Positions 5,772-6,219 of a stretch of 6,219 bases of DNA are shown one piece after another. The translations under genes and the position numbers were made by a program. The DNA lies in NCBI GenBank assembly GCA_947167435.1, contig CAMVIC010000100.1, positions 1-6,219 of the forward strand. Reading direction: 5' to 3'. The DNA comes from an uncultured Clostridia bacterium. GTDB taxonomy: Bacteria > Bacillota_A > Clostridia > Oscillospirales > Oscillospiraceae. The notes under the pieces are model-generated. The model made no database searches. It was not told the DNA's origin and saw only the letters and a list, made by a program, of their open reading frames with translations. Position 1 is the first letter of the stretch; each line of letters begins with the position of its first letter.

Positions 5772-6056
5772 ATGAAGTTAAAGCCCTTGGCTGACCGTGT
5801 TCTGCTGAAAGCAACGGAGGCCGAAGAAACCACCAAGTCCGGTATCATCCTCTCCACCGCCAATAAGGAGAAGCCCGTTATCTCCGAAGTGGTCGCTGTC
5901 GGCCCCGGCGGGATCGTGGACGGCAAAGAGGTCGCCATGGTCGTCAAGCCCGGCAATAAGGTCGTCGTGGCCAAGTACGCCGGCACCGAGGTCAAGCTGG
6001 ACGGCGTTGACTATTCCATCGTCCGCCAGAGCGACATTCTGGCTATCGTAGAATAA
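5772..6056 (+). CDS. groES: GroES co-chaperonin (Hsp10)
   Basis: A complete protein of 94 residues, the normal family length. It forms the seven-membered lid that closes the GroEL chamber during ATP-driven folding in the cytosol. The sequence opens with the family motif KPLADRVLLK (4-13). The mobile loop follows, with the hydrophobic tripeptide Ile25-Ile26-Leu27 that docks on GroEL. Downstream are VVAVGPGG (40-47), a VKPGNKVVVAKYAGTEV stretch (58-74) and the C-terminal strand SDILAIVE. The ATG is preceded by AAGGAGG at seven-base spacing. It is the first gene of the groES-groEL operon under the CIRCE-controlled promoter, with a leader of about 145 nt. No oddities are seen in the protein. Confidence 0.98.
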   Translation: MKLKPLADRVLLKATEAEETTKSGIILSTANKEKPVISEVVAVGPGGIVDGKEVAMVVKPGNKVVVAKYAGTEVKLDGVDYSIVRQSDILAIVE

Positions 6057-6067
6057 CAGGAGGCTGA

Positions 6068-6219
<152 letters not shown>

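Overview
The window looks like chromosomal DNA from a high-GC, low-oxygen Firmicute, most likely a gut-type clostridium of the Oscillospirales. This is an inference from several signs: strong AGGAGG-type ribosome binding sites at most genes, sigma-A promoters with extended -10 elements, a perfect CIRCE operator before groESL, a DUF3343/cysteine desulfurase pair of the kind found in anaerobic Firmicutes, a VanZ-like protein, and GC-rich third codon positions. No rRNA, tRNA, insertion sequence, CRISPR array or phage gene was seen.

Left part (1-2121, all on the minus strand). Reading right to left, a GTG-started VanZ-family membrane protein overlaps the start of radC by 26 bp. Both are probably transcribed from a good promoter at 2168-2196. 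radC ends at an intrinsic terminator (905-950). Beyond it lie a small DUF3343 protein (putative sulfur/selenium carrier) and a cysteine desulfurase of the EF2568-like type. These two are joined by an ATGA stop/start overlap, and the desulfurase runs off the left edge. Together they suggest persulfide or selenide handling, possibly for molybdenum hydroxylase maturation.

Middle part (2122-5546, plus strand). A 200-bp divergent promoter region separates the minus-strand operon from a plus-strand pair. The first gene encodes a complete type-IV-fold ABC half-transporter (exporter) with every catalytic motif intact. Eighteen bases later comes a polytopic membrane protein resembling the DUF6056/GT-C-like family. 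A shared transcript is likely. A functional link, such as glycolipid synthesis or flipping, is only a hypothesis.

Right part (5547-6219, plus strand). A near-consensus promoter overlaps a CIRCE operator, so HrcA control of groES and groEL is expected. The leader of about 145 nt carries two adjacent 36-nt near-identical units, each folding into a GC-rich hairpin; this is the least explained element of the window. groES is complete and groEL is cut by the right edge.

Apart from that leader repeat, nothing seen points to an undescribed system. Most of the window is ordinary core or near-core genome, with a few details worth checking.
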